The position numbers were made by a program, and so were the translations under genes. Positions 21,172 to 31,525 of a DNA stretch of 64,000 nt are shown one piece after another; the stretch's first letter is position 1; each line of letters starts with the position of its first letter. Where the stretch lies: the NCBI GenBank assembly GCA_014529385.2, contig CM043960.1, positions 122,069,043-122,133,042 on the forward strand, in the 5' to 3' direction. The stretch is from Adiantum capillus-veneris. Lineage: Eukaryota > Streptophyta > Polypodiopsida > Polypodiales > Pteridaceae. The notes beneath the pieces were generated by a model. The model searched no databases. It saw nothing but the letters and a program-made list of their open reading frames with translations, and had not been told where the DNA came from.

Positions 21172-21546
21172 TCACGGCACATATCTAACATCATGCAAGA
21201 TAAGCTCATTTGTGCCATCTATGGAGAGATACACAGTGCCAATACCCTCAATGGAACATGCATGATTGTTTCCGAGGTATACATGGCCATGCTTGCCTGC
21301 ATCAAAAGTAGAGAAACACTCCTTGATAGGAGTCACATGAAATGAAGCACCGGAATCAACAATCCAAGTCTGGGATAATGCATCATTGACAGTCAACAAA
21401 GCATCAATAAGATCACTCTTGGTGATCTGCATGTCCCGTGAATGAACATTAAGAGAGGCATCAATGTCATAAGCATCATTATCTGACAAAGTACACAAGA
21501 TGTCCTCTACATCTGACAGCTCCTCAATCACAACACTAAAAGCCAC
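21172..21546 (-). pseudogene. Copia B protease
   Basis: The active site WIVDSGASFHVTP lies at about 21340-21375 and is intact, followed by HVYLGNNHACSIEGIGTVYL. The frame ends at the TGA shared with integrase. A frameshift separates it from the zinc knuckle region near 21560. It would process the polyprotein. Confidence 0.87.
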
Positions 21547-21571
21547 ATTGGCCTTCTCTTTGTCCTTTGAG

Positions 21572-21805
21572 CTATCCTGTGCATCTGTTCTTGACTTCCT
21601 TCTTCTCTTTCATTTTGTCTCCGCCATTCTTTTTCCGTTCTAACTCGGCTTTATAGTATCTGCAATCAGGTTTCTTGTGACCTTTCCTGCCACATTGATA
21701 GCAAGTCACATCACCCTTGCCTTTGTTGGCATTTCCCCTTTCCTTACTCTTACTCTTACTCCTTTGTGCATAGACATTCTTCTTCTCTGTCCTGCCTCTA
21801 ACCAT
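21572..21805 (-). pseudogene. Copia B gag zinc knuckle
   Basis: CYQCGRKGHKKPDC is a perfect CX2CX4HX4C knuckle at about 21663-21705, in a Lys/Arg/Glu-rich context suited to RNA binding. It is frameshifted relative to the gag core near 21800. Confidence 0.85.
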
Positions 21806-22389
21806 GTTGGCAGAGCTGCCTCCCTCCTGATTTCCTCATTCAAGATAGAACCCCTAACACCGTCAAAGGTCAAATTGGGGTTATTGGACAATGAAACCAC
21901 CAATGTTTCCCATGACTCAGGTAAGGTCATAAGCAAGAAGACAGCTTTCAGCTTATCATCAAAAGGAGGCAAGCATGAATCCTGTAACTGCGACAAAGTA
22001 CCTGTGAACAACGACAAGTGCTCTGCAGCGCTCTTGGACTCATCTAGTTGCATGCCAACAAGTTTTCGCATCAAATGCACTTGGTTGACAGGTATTGTAT
22101 TCTCATACATTTGCTTTAACTTCTCCCATACATCAAAAGCACTTGTGAGACCTTTCACATCAATGACTGTCTCATTGATCATGGCCATTTTAATGTATGT
22201 AACAGCCTTCCTGTTCAGGCTAGTCCATGCTTCATCCGTCATATTCTGTGGCTTCACCTGTTCAAGTGCCCCTTCACAATCCTTAAGAAATAGGATTCCC
22301 TGGATCCTGTCTTTCCAAAGATCGAAACCTGTTCCATCGAACCTCCTAATCTCGAAGAGATTCTTCACATCCAAAGAAGATGAGGCCAT
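21706..22389 (-). CDS. Copia B gag core
   Basis: The start ATG at 22389 is chosen because the residues MASSSLDVKNLFEIRRFDG resemble a typical copia gag N-terminus, although the frame is open further. Landmarks are FDGTGFDLWKDRIQ, AFDVWEKLKQMYE, LMRKLVGMQLDES, the SLFTGTLSQLQD helix and LLMTLPESWE (UBN2/gag family). It forms the particle shell. The tail is frameshifted before the zinc knuckle. Confidence 0.8.
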   Translation of the reverse strand: MASSSLDVKNLFEIRRFDGTGFDLWKDRIQGILFLKDCEGALEQVKPQNMTDEAWTSLNRKAVTYIKMAMINETVIDVKGLTSAFDVWEKLKQMYENTIPVNQVHLMRKLVGMQLDESKSAAEHLSLFTGTLSQLQDSCLPPFDDKLKAVFLLMTLPESWETLVVSLSNNPNLTFDGVRGSILNEEIRREAALPTWLEAGQRRRMSMHKGVRVRVRKGEMPTKARVM

Positions 22390-22473
22390 AGTTGCACGAA
22401 TAAGAGGACTAATACGCTGAATTTTTGGGCAAAATGCACAAAAACCGGAGTATAGCCTCACAAAGGTGTGCAC

Positions 22474-23106
22474 TACAGTTCCAAATGGTCACAGGAGCAA
22501 TTTGGGGCAAAATAGGTCAATTTAGGCGCAAAAAAACAATTTCTGAAATTTATGCGCAAAAAATTTCAGCGAGCGAATTTGTGCTTAAAAACAACAATTT
22601 TAGTTGTTTTTAGCCTCACAGAACATACATAAGGCTAATGACAGCCTTTAGAAGCATGTATGAGCAAAAGCCCCAATTTGTAGCATCAAATTGCACGAAA
22701 TTGAGCCACAAATGGTCATACATAGCCAAAACTTGTCAAACGTGCATAGATTGCATCAATTTGCACTTTCCCCAATGTAGTCGCATCATAAAAAACACTT
22801 GCAAAAACCTGCGTAAATCTGAAATTTGCTGAAAACACCTGTTTTGGGACCCGTTTTTCGGGTGTTTTCGGGTAACGGGGACCTAGCAAAGATGTTCCCA
22901 CACCTTAATACATGATTTGCAAAACCTACCTGTAATTTGCTGATTTTGACCTAATTTCAACCTATTTTAGGTCAATTTGACTTACCGGGAGCTCTCTAGT
23001 GTCCGAGGACGAGTCCTTTGGCGATGAAATTGCAGAATCTTGCGTGAGAGTTGACCTCCTTGGCTGAAAATCAGAGTTTGCAGGTTTGGGAGCAAACCCT
23101 AATTGG
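22474..23106 (-). other. 5' leader of copia B
   Basis: It is non-coding between the PBS and gag. It is rich in runs of AAA/TTT and GGTTTT; no ORF or RNA family is recognised. Confidence 0.5.
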
Positions 23107-23118
23107 GCTCTGATACCA
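23107..23118 (-). other. Primer binding site of copia B
   Basis: GCTCTGATACCA on the top strand is TGGTATCAGAGC on the coding strand, two bases from the LTR. Confidence 0.88.
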
Positions 23119-23120
23119 GT

Positions 23121-23421
23121 TGATGAACGCGGAGCGGTGTGTGCAAGTGATAGAGCACACGAAGAAGTGCAGGGTGTGTACCTTGGAGAGGGGCGAGTGC
23201 AAGCAGAGAGGTGGGCGCTAGCAGAACGAAGAGGGAGAGAGAGAGGTAGCGCTAGATTTTGGAAGGGGAAGAATTGGGTGAGTAAAATGACTCACCTTCC
23301 CTTTATTAAAAGTATAGGACCAATTTTAAAGTTAGTGGCCAAGTTCAATGTGAACTTGGCCAAAGGTTAGTAACCTTTAAACTATATACAATAGGGGGTC
23401 ATTTGGGCCTTTAACCCAACA
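23121..23421 (-). repeat. 5' LTR of copia B (301 bp)
   Basis: The ends are TGATGAACGC and CCCAACA. The inner half matches the truncated left LTR closely. Confidence 0.85.
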
Positions 23422-23830
23422 ATGTATTTTCATAAAATTCCTTGTTCTGCCTTTTCATCTAGAGTGAGCTTAGGTTTAGCAATTGTGTTAGCTTTACCCT
23501 TAGGTTCATTTGGAGAGTTCTTTTCTAATAGACTATTGGAAGATTGGTTTGAAGAGTTACCGTTCTTACTATTCTTACCGTTCTGAGGAGTTTGAGTGGT
23601 ACTTGTAGAAGTCTTGTTTTCCTTAGGCTTTCCCTTGTTGTGCTTTATCTCCTGTGCAAGAGCAATCGCTACCGCCTTGTTGAGATCGATTGGGTCGAGG
23701 ACTTCGACATCAAACCTAATATAGTCGTCCAACCCGAAAATGAAAGCCTCCTTGCGCTCATCATCTGATTTGCGTAATTGGATGCTACGATTATTCATTC
23801 TTGGTTGCATCAATTTAATGCTTATTTTGC
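23422..23830 (-). pseudogene. Gypsy gag C-terminal half of element C
   Basis: The minus frame reads MNNRSIQLRKSDDERKEAFIFGLDDYIRF, LNKAVAIALAQEIKHN, then a Lys/Asn/Ser/Thr-rich linker, ending at copia B. The normal preceding gag segment is present but inverted (23811-24045). Confidence 0.7.
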
Positions 23831-24045
23831 GACAACTAAGAAGACAAGAAATAGCAAGTTTGACGGCAGCTTTGTACCTTGCCGGTGATGCCATTAATTG
23901 GTACCACGCATGGCAAGCACTTGACCGCGCACCTAGAGGAAGCCGAGGAAGGCACGCCCCTTTCCTTCAATTGGGCCGACTTCCAAGACAAGCTCAAGGC
24001 GCGGTTTATGCCACCACAGTACCTAGCACGGTTGACTTTCTGATC
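23811..24045 (+). pseudogene. Inverted gag middle segment in element C
   Basis: The plus strand encodes pieces of a retrotransposon gag core: WLHQFNAYFATT, GDAINWYHAW, then in another frame EEAEEGTPLSFNWADFQDK...RFMPPQYLARL. It lies head-to-head with the minus-strand gag C-terminus that should follow it. Frame changes are frequent. Confidence 0.65.
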
Positions 24046-24046
24046 T

Positions 24047-24551
24047 AAAGCTATCAACTGTGGCAAATCACAACGGAAATGCCGATGCTTGAGGCTCAAT
24101 CCTTCTTGTACTCTTTCGGATACTGTGTCATGCCAAGGAAGAGACATGGAATGTGAATTTTTTAAATGCAAACATTTCAACTTTTCAGGAGTAATCCGCA
24201 TACATCCGTGCTCATTCATGAGGGAATCGTGTTCATCGTGCAATATGGCATGCCTGTGAAAAGAGATCACATAAGGACGATGCCTAAAATACAGGAAAGC
24301 ATCACGAATGAAACACTTGACAATACGTGCTAACTAATCATACGAACACAAAATACTTCCTGTGGGGGTTCTTTGGACCTTGACTCGAGAGCCAAGGTCG
24401 GTTCTTCGTGATTGATCGAATCTGCAATGAGGTTAGCTTCACTAGTAAAAGTATCCACTAAACCATCATCCTTGTGAACAATCACATCTTTATCCTGCAA
24501 ATCATCATGCTCGTGAATAATCACATCTTGATCATGCAAATCATCATGCAA
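24047..24551 (-). pseudogene. First copy of the His/Asp accessory module (element C)
   Basis: The 24551-24330 frame has HDQDVIIHEHDDLQDKDVIVH then EVFCVRM. The 24270-24047 frame has DEHDSLMNEHGCMRI, SMSLPWHDT and CDLPQLIALDQK. It is colinear with 1850-2370 of element 1 but frameshifted. Confidence 0.65.
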
Positions 24552-24557
24552 ATCATG

Positions 24558-25039
24558 TTATCGTGCTTTGGAAAAGAAGAGACTGAGACTCGAGAGAGTC
24601 TCCTCCTGATTCTTTTCAATCTGCACCTGCACATTAGAAAACAGTAGGACCAATTGTTGCATGTGTTGGTCTCGCTGTGCTTGTCGATCTTCGGCCGCCA
24701 AGCGCGCTTGCTCGCGCTCACGCTCTAGGGCTGCCATTCTTGCTTCGGCCGCCAAGCGCGCTTGCTCGTGCACACGCTCTATGGTTGTCATGCTCGCAAT
24801 CCTGTTTTGCTTTTCTTTCGTAGCACTCACGAGCCAATTCTGCCTTTCTTGCTTCGCGTTCTAACTTCTTGTCCATCATCATCTTGTCGAAAACCTCCAT
24901 AGGAGTTAGTACAATCCTTGGCGTAGATAGGGAAGGGGGAGGGTCGAAAAAACCTCCTGGTGGGAGAAAATTCTTCTTCGCCTCTTCCATGCTCGTCACC
25001 TCCATGCGAAGTATCCATTCCGCTTCGGGTGATGACCAT
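24558..25039 (-). pseudogene. Coiled-coil gag-like N-terminus of element C
   Basis: It starts MVITRSGMDTSHGGDEH at 25039 like the element-1 protein, then PRIVLTPMEVFDKMMMDKKLEREARKAE and long Arg/Glu/Ala/Gln-rich stretches, in at least three frames. It ends in a stop before the acidic repeats, as in element 1. Confidence 0.72.
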
Positions 25040-25403
25040 ACACTGAAGTCTTGGGTTTTTAAGTTAACAAGGAACTTGGGCTCTTGTGGTTCTTGGATTC
25101 TTGAGTTCTTGAGGTTCTTCTTTAGCTTGCAATCTGTGTCAGAGAAGGATCTTCTCTTACCTGAGCTCTTCTCTTTCCCGCCGGCGCACCCCTTGGCGGC
25201 CTTGCGCTCACACCAAGGTTGCTTTTTTCCACCTCAGGTCGTTTGGCAGGGCGCTAAGTGCACGGTCGGCTCTCAATGAGTGAAAAGAGAAACAAGGGGA
25301 GGTTGGACAAGCCCTTCTTTCTTGGGATTCCTGTCACTCTTCAAAAACACGATTAGGAATCGACACGCCCAAGAGGACTTGGGTTATACAGAACACTGCC
25401 AAA

Positions 25404-25415
25404 GCTCTGATACCA
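25404..25415 (-). other. Primer binding site of element C
   Basis: GCTCTGATACCA lies next to the LTR end at 25417. Between it and 25039 is a non-coding leader related to 798-1309. Confidence 0.82.
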
Positions 25416-25416
25416 C

Positions 25417-25595
25417 TTTAAGGTGCAGCGGAAGTGAATGTTGAACTTTGCTTAAGATGAGTGCTCAGAACTGTGCTTTTACTTACGCAAGGGAGAGCCT
25501 TCCGTTCCTTTAGTGAGAGAGTGCAAATGATCACAAACAAAGTGGCAAAAACACTGTGAGTGAAGGTGCTAAGACTGAGAGAGAGAGAGAGAGAG
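25417..25595 (-). repeat. 5' LTR of element C, piece 1
   Basis: It matches the beginning of 14403-15726. It ends in a GA run where chromovirus F inserted; the last five bases gagag are the TSD. The LTR resumes at 31911. Confidence 0.8.
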
Positions 25596-25980
25596 TGAAA
25601 CAAACACAGAGAGAGGATCTCCCGACTACACAGACCGCCTACAGACAAGCGTCGGACGAACCACCCAACCATAGCCACCATCCGACACCTCCCCCGTACT
25701 GGGGCCAGCGTCCGAGGACATAGACGTGCACCTGTAAGACCGAGCGTCCCATACCAACCGGCCTCACCTCCTCGAGGTGACCTCGTGCACTCCTAGCCTC
25801 GCGGGCTAACCACTGGCACTCTGCCAGTAGAGGTCGATAACCGTAAATGAGGCCTTGGCCTCCCTTTTATAATAATGGCCGGCCACACTGGTCGTGTTCA
25901 CACTACGTCTGCCCAGACAATGGACGCCCATCCCGACGGCATCTGGGTTAGATCCCCTCTCCTGTGAGTGAGACATAACA
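25596..25980 (-). repeat. 3' LTR of chromovirus F
   Basis: It runs from TGAAACAAACAC to GACATAACA, the same length as the right LTR. The minus TATA box TTATAAAAGG lies near 25862-25872. Confidence 0.92.
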
Positions 25981-25993
25981 TCCTTCCCCCCTT
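25981..25993 (-). other. Polypurine tract of chromovirus F
   Basis: The top strand TCCTTCCCCCCTT is AAGGGGGGAAGGA on the coding strand, adjacent to the LTR. Confidence 0.85.
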
Positions 25994-26348
25994 AAGAACC
26001 ATTGATGTCCTCATCAATAAAGTGGGGATACTGAGCCTTCAAAGCTCTAACAGGTTCCCAAGTAGCAAACCTTTCAGATTGACCCTTCCATTTAATTAAG
26101 TACTCATCATAAGCCTTTTGACGTGAATGACAGGTACGATGATCTAAAACTGTTTCTGGTTCTCGAGGAATATACTCAGTTTGCATATCTTGCCATACAT
26201 TTTCCTCGATAGGCACAATCACGTCGGCTTCGCCCAATTTCACTCTAAGGCGGCTGACATGAAACACTGGATGTACACTAACATCCGAAGGAAGAGCCAG
26301 TTTATAGCAACTTGGCCGATTTTCTTTGTGATCAAGAATGGACCACAA
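25992..26348 (-). pseudogene. Integrase C-terminus and chromodomain of F
   Basis: It contains the end of the GPY/F region (SCYKLALP...HPVFHVSRLR), a linker, and a chromodomain YDEYLIKWKG...ATWEP (about 26040-26110). Chromodomains of this position guide integration to marked chromatin in characterised chromoviruses. The GPF motif itself (YCGPFLITKK) is in another frame just upstream, after two stop codons near 26362-26368. Confidence 0.82.
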
Positions 26349-26365
26349 TATCTAGCTGAAAGCTA

Positions 26366-27328
26366 TTAATGCTTTCCTATTCGCCTAGTCTTGGAATCCT
26401 TGGGTATCTTCAGATAGACCCATTGTCCCACATCTAGAGTCCTTGGAGACCTCTTTTGATTAGCATGAGTAGTAACTCGGTCACGAGCCGTTCTTATACT
26501 ATCCTTAGCCAATTTGAGCATTTCCTGCATGTCATACAGGGAATCACGATCTTGGCGTTCCTTGACTTTCTCTAAGCCAATAGCAATCGGGAATCTAGGC
26601 TCGAATCCATACATCAGCATGAATGGGCTAAATCCAGTAGCAGAATGCTTGCTACTATTATAGGCAACCTCTAACTATGTAAGATACCTTTCCCAGTCAA
26701 ACTGCTTATGAGAGAGACAGGCTCTCAACATCTCCTCTAACGTTTGATTCATCCTCTCAGTTTGTCTGTCGGACTCACGATGGTCAGAAGACGACATACT
26801 CAACTTCGTCTGAAGATGAGTAAACACATCTCGCCAAAATCGGCCAGTGAACTTAGTATCTCGATCACTGACGATATCCTCTGGCAGACCATACAGCTTA
26901 TAAAGCTGATCGACAAATAAAACCGCCAACTCATGGCTTTTTACTATCGACTTCGTTGGTATAAACTTCGCCATTTTTGTGAGTCTATCAACCACAACCC
27001 AAATAGTGTCATTGCCCCGACTAGTATTTGGCAAACCAACGATGAAGTCCATGGAAATACTCTGCCACTTGGCATCTGGGATTTCCAATGGATGTAGCAA
27101 GCCAGCTTTCCTAAGGCGCTCTGCCTTATTGACCTGACACTGAGCGCATCTCTTCACATAGCTCTCTATGTAAGAGCGCATTCTTGGCCAATAGAAATAT
27201 CGCTTGGCCAAAGCCAAAGTTCTCTGGATGCCTGGGTGCCCAGCGCTAGGACTATCCTGGCATTCGCACAAAATTCTTTGTCGAACCTCATCGATTTCCG
27301 GCACGCAGACTTTATCATTTCTGAACAA
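26366..27328 (-). pseudogene. Integrase of F
   Basis: The HHCC module (HPGIQRTLALAKRYFYWPRM...CAQCQ), catalytic Asp in ISMDFIVGLP, second Asp in VSDRDTKFTGRFW and Glu in DRQTERMNQTLEE are all intact. A TAG near 26673-26675 separates the C-terminal frame 26620-26366 (YGFEPRFP...VGQWVYLKI). The family inserts cDNA into chromosomes. Confidence 0.88.
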
Positions 27329-27346
27329 TAGTCCACCTCTAATGGA

Positions 27347-27800
27347 TTATTGTCGTTGTCTCGTCTCTCCAGCACGACTCACTTGGGTCTCCGGACCACC
27401 CAAGCCTATATGCGAGTCATGCCCTGCTTCGACCTTGTTCCATATCTTGCTAAAATGGCCATCGGAATGACATAGCCCTCGGAGAGAGAGATAGAAATCC
27501 ATCGAGATTTCAACCATAGACAAGGCATTAACCTCAGGAATCCTGTTGAGTGCATTGGCAACTCGATTGCTGGATCCTTTTCTATAACGGATCTCAAAGT
27601 CAAACTCTTGCATAAGCTCAACCCATCTAGCCTTCCGGCCTCTGAGATCACCCTGATCACAGATATAGCGCAAAGAGTGATGATCTGTCCATGCAACAAA
27701 CGTAGAGCCATACAAGTAGTGCCGCACCAATAGCATAATCACTGGCATCCGTTTCAACCACACAACGGTATGCTAGGATCCACAATGTGTAATATTGGCG
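27347..27800 (-). pseudogene. RNase H of F, internally deleted
   Basis: The N-terminal ETDASDYAIGAAL is joined within a few residues to YLYGSTFVAWTDHHSLRYI, so about 50 residues of the usual middle part are missing. KARWVELMQEFDFEIRYRKGSSNRVANAL follows intact. A frame change separates it from RT near 27757. Confidence 0.8.
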
Positions 27801-28944
27801 CAGTAGTCACCAAGTGCTTTAGTGTCCGAAAACTCTCGTCGAGACGCTCATTCCAGACAACAAGGAGATTACCTTTACGATGAGGACCTGAAGTCTTCGG
27901 CCCTTTCATCCCTCCTTTTAAAAGTTGCGTAAGTGGAGCAGCAACTTTAGAGTAATCCTTGATAAACTTGCGAAAGAATCCAATAAAGCCTAAAAAGGAC
28001 TTTACTTGGCGTACATTCTTCAGAATGGGCCAATTTCGCACTTTATCCAACTTTTCAGGGTCGACGCGAATTTCGTCGCGAGTAATGATGTGACCCAAAT
28101 ACAAAAGCTCTTTCTTAAAGAATTCACACTTAGCGTAAAGCTTCTCAGTTCTCAGTACTTCGAGAACAGTGCATATATGCACTAGGTGCTGAGACAAACT
28201 TCGGCTGTAGATCAAGATATCATCGAGAAATACAACAACGAAGTTGCCTAAAAATGGTCTCAGCAGATCATTCATCATCTGCTGGAACGTAGCTGGAGCA
28301 TTGGTCAAACCAAAAGGCAAGACCAAAAAGTCGTAGTGACCATAACGCGTATGGAAGCCTGTCTTAGGAATATCTTCCAGTTTGATCCGTATTTGATGAT
28401 AGCTTGATCGCAGGTCTATCTTCGTAAAATACAACACTCCATGGAGCCGATCTATCAGATCGTCCATGCACGAGAGCGGATACTTATTCTTGACAATGAG
28501 CTTATTCAACCCCTTGTAATCCACGCAGAAGCGCATAGTGTTATCCTTCTTTCGAGAAAGGAACACTGGCGCTCCCCACGGGGACTTACTTGGTTGAACA
28601 AAACCCCTGTCGAGATAATCTTTCAGTTGTCGCTGAATCTCGTCCTCCTCGGTTTTACTAAACCAATAGAGTTGCTTTGAGAAGGGTTGGCTACCAGCCA
28701 CTAACTTAATGCCATGATCTACTCCTCTCGAAGGCGGCAAGCCAGGAGGTAGATCATCAGGAAAAACATCCTCGAAATCAGTCATGATTCCTCGGATAAG
28801 GTTGGATTCATCGGAATCCCCAAGTTCAACAGAAGAACATGAAATATTTTTACCAAATTCAGTGACAGAAGTACCAAGCACTAATGAATCAAACCAAGCA
28901 GATAGTACACATTGATAAAAGTTTATTTCTTTATACATTTCCAA
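27754..28944 (-). CDS. Reverse transcriptase of F
   Basis: A 396-codon frame holds a complete gypsy RT: DVFPDDLPPGLPPSRGVDH, KSPWGAPVFLSRKKDNTMRF, VDYKGLNKLI, FTKIDLRSSYHQIRI, KTGFHTRYGHYDFLVLPFGL, catalytic FLDDILIYS at about 28205-28230, LGHII and the FRKFIKDYS thumb-connection landmark. The catalytic YxDD-type site is F-L-D-D, normal for Ty3/gypsy. The start codon is not native; in the intact element RT is processed from Gag-Pol. It continues from protease across about 330 bp without a clear open frame. Confidence 0.88.
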   Translation of the reverse strand: MEMYKEINFYQCVLSAWFDSLVLGTSVTEFGKNISCSSVELGDSDESNLIRGIMTDFEDVFPDDLPPGLPPSRGVDHGIKLVAGSQPFSKQLYWFSKTEEDEIQRQLKDYLDRGFVQPSKSPWGAPVFLSRKKDNTMRFCVDYKGLNKLIVKNKYPLSCMDDLIDRLHGVLYFTKIDLRSSYHQIRIKLEDIPKTGFHTRYGHYDFLVLPFGLTNAPATFQQMMNDLLRPFLGNFVVVFLDDILIYSRSLSQHLVHICTVLEVLRTEKLYAKCEFFKKELLYLGHIITRDEIRVDPEKLDKVRNWPILKNVRQVKSFLGFIGFFRKFIKDYSKVAAPLTQLLKGGMKGPKTSGPHRKGNLLVVWNERLDESFRTLKHLVTTAPILHIVDPSIPLCG

Positions 28945-29273
28945 AGAAGTAACAACTGGTATTGCAAAATATTATTTACAGACTGCTGATTACAAAGCGA
29001 CACAGATACATGAGGCATGTTCTACTTAACAAAAACAAGAGAGTGATGTACATAGTCTATATACAATGAGTCTTGTTTATCATAAAACCATGGAATTCCT
29101 AAAATAACATATGCTCTGTCTAGGCGCATGATGTGGAAATCCAGGTTCACTTTGTAATCAGCTAGCTCGAGCAACAAGTCTGGAACCATTCGATTCTATA
29201 CATCCGTATCCACGCTACGAGCCATCTTCACGCGATACTCATGGTCACTGTCTCGCGTCCGCAGGCTAAGTTG

Positions 29274-30038
29274 CTACACCAATTTTGCATCCACAAAATT
29301 GTGTGAGCTTCCATTATCAAGGAGTACGGTCACGTCGTGACCATTGATCTTCCCGAGGAAACGGAGAAGATCGTGCTTATCAAACACTTTGGTGCTAAAA
29401 GTACAATTAATGCATGAACTGTGCGCTAAATGATGGATTTCAACTTGAACAACATCAGAGTTACCTGAGATCTCGTGAATCTGAACCGAAGGACGACCTT
29501 GCGGTTTCTGTGTCTTCTTCTTCTTGGGGCAATCCTTAATTTGGTGACCGGTCTGGCCACATCCGAAGCAAGCCCCCTTCTTCACTGCATCAACAACTGA
29601 AGCATTTCTGGCTTTCTCCTTTTCCTGAGAAGATCTCGGCGGTAATTTGGACTTATGCTGCAATCGGGGTCGCTTCCTCGAAGCACCCTCACCGGATTGA
29701 TGGTCTGCAGTTCTTTTCTTCTCATAATTCGCTCCATTTATTAAATGGAACGTCCTGGTCTTTGCCACTGCATCCTCGACGTCAGTCGGGGCTTTATCCT
29801 TAATTAAGGCCCAACGATAGTCCTCATGCAATCCCAGCAGATACATGTGCACAGCGTGCATAGAATCCACCTTGCAGAAGGTAAGCGCCTCTTTGAAAGT
29901 TGTCGTATATTTATCAAAAGACACAGTTTTCATCGCAAGGCTCTGCAGTTTGGCATAAGCTTTCAAAGGGTCCATTTTAGCGAAATCCCTCTTGAATTTC
30001 ACACAAAAATCAGCCCACGTCGTAGGCTTCTCTGTCAT
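29274..30038 (-). CDS. Gag core, zinc knuckle and protease start of F
   Basis: The 254-codon frame begins in the gag core (TTWADFCVKFKRDFAK, ...SFDKYTTTFKEALTF), has a basic linker, the CCHC knuckle CFGCGQTGHQIKDC, and ends in the protease active-site region VTVLLDNGSSHNFVDAKLV (D-N-G). The knuckle and protease joined in one frame are usual for gypsy Gag-Pol. It stops at 29274 before the rest of protease. The N-terminal gag is in a separate damaged frame. Confidence 0.85.
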   Translation of the reverse strand: MTEKPTTWADFCVKFKRDFAKMDPLKAYAKLQSLAMKTVSFDKYTTTFKEALTFCKVDSMHAVHMYLLGLHEDYRWALIKDKAPTDVEDAVAKTRTFHLINGANYEKKRTADHQSGEGASRKRPRLQHKSKLPPRSSQEKEKARNASVVDAVKKGACFGCGQTGHQIKDCPKKKKTQKPQGRPSVQIHEISGNSDVVQVEIHHLAHSSCINCTFSTKVFDKHDLLRFLGKINGHDVTVLLDNGSSHNFVDAKLV

Positions 30039-30049
30039 GTCGCGCCACC

Positions 30050-30541
30050 AGGTAAGCGCCTTACTACGCAGATAGAGAGGAATCGTCTAAATCCTCCGTT
30101 CATCATGCTCCCCATGGAGATCAAAGTATGTGGTCCACTGGTGCACCCAGTTATTTACAACCAGTTCCGTACACTCCTCTTTCCCTCAGAAATTTGTAGT
30201 TTTGTACAGAATTGTGGCAGTCGGACCACCCTGTGAACGCCTAAAAGCAGCAATCTGCATCCGCAATTGCTGGAGATGGGTTTCGCCCTCGGAAATACGT
30301 GCAGTTGTCGACTGAGCCATATTTCGAGAGTAGAGAGTCGGGAACTGAGCCCCTGCACGACCCCTTCGAGAGAGGTCAAGCAAAGGTTCGTCTGAACATT
30401 CGCGTTTTCTAGAGCGGTAACACGCTGGTCGAAACTCTGGAAAGTAGTTGTAATCTATGTGTAGAGAGCATGCATGAATGGAATTTGAATGTTACCTGGC
30501 GCGTCGTCACGCTGCACATCTAAGTTGGAGGAATCCATGGC
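30050..30541 (-). pseudogene. N-terminal gag of F
   Basis: On minus it starts MDSSNLDVQRDDAPGN near 30539, reaches a stop after about 27 codons, then continues in other frames with a short coiled-coil-like TSLEGVVQGLSSRLSTLE. It is linked to the gag core by frame changes near 30040-30080. Confidence 0.55.
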
Positions 30542-31107
30542 AAAGTGCGTGAAAAACTGGAAATTTCACGCGAAACCGGGCCTTTTCTGCACTTTTCGAT
30601 CGCGAAAAGTTGAAGTTCGAAGAGCTCCACGCGTCGACGTGAGCGTCTGAACGCGAGCAAGTGATGGCAGGAGCGCAGGAGCACGAGCAGGTGAGAGAGA
30701 AGTGGCAGGAGAGGAGCAGGGAGCTCAAAAAGTGAGGCTCTGTAAACTCTGCAACTCTGTAAGTGAGTTTTTTTTTTTTTAATAAACTCAGGTTTTAGAC
30801 CATACTCTAAAAAACTTAAGAGTCCTTGCCCTTATAAAATAAAAGGGACCACTTAATAAGGGACCCAACAGATAGCGTTAAAAAAAAGAACTTCAACGCA
30901 GGGCTGAAAAAAAAATGAAGCGCCAATCTGCTGCGAGCGACTCGTGGAGGAAAAAAAACCATCGTGCACCCAACGTGGGTGCGTGTGTCCACCACGCTCA
31001 TGAAGGCCAAATCGGAGCCAGCCCGTCATGCAGAAAAAAGCCATGCTGGCTTCCCTCGCGACCTCTTCCCTGCGCAGGCACTCATGCTGCAAACTCCAGA
31101 GAGAGGT

Positions 31108-31183
<76 letters not shown>

Positions 31184-31513
31184 ACACCACACAGAAGAGG
31201 AGCAGAGAAAGATTAGAACTTTTATTCGCTAAATTTAGTCTAAAGTCAGCAAATTAATGAGAGGTTTACTGATTTTCATCGAAAAACCAGCAGAAGCAAT
31301 AAAAATCCATTAATTCTCAACACTTTCACCTGCCAATTTGCTGATTTTCATTAAAAATCAGCAACCGAACACTATTTTCTTGCCTGCAAACATGCTTTCG
31401 AGAAGAAAAGTAAGTAATTCCACCAAATTAATCACTAAAAATTACCGAACTTGAGGTTCCCCGACTCGAACTAATCCATAGGTGTGCACACAGTCGCTCA
31501 TGCAGCCAAGCCG
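30542..31513 (-). other. 5' leader of F with a 72-bp CT microsatellite
   Basis: It is non-coding. (CT)n lies at 31110-31181 on the top strand (GA on the coding strand), with a T run at about 30769-30780. No gene is seen. Confidence 0.6.
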
Positions 31514-31525
31514 GCTCTGATACCA
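31514..31525 (-). other. Primer binding site of F
   Basis: GCTCTGATACCA abuts the LTR at 31526, a perfect complement of the tRNA-iMet 3' end as used by plant LTR elements. Confidence 0.9.

Larger units (their letters stand above)
17991..23421 (-). mobile_element. Copia B: near-complete Ty1/copia retrotransposon, minus strand
   Basis: The full domain set gag-CCHC-PR-IN-RT-RH is present from right to left. The PBS is at 23107-23118, a complete right LTR at 23121-23421 and a left LTR remnant at 17991-18156. The coding frame has only a few stops and frameshifts, so it is a relatively young insertion into the gag region of element C. No TSD can be set because the left LTR has lost its outer half. 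Confidence 0.9.
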
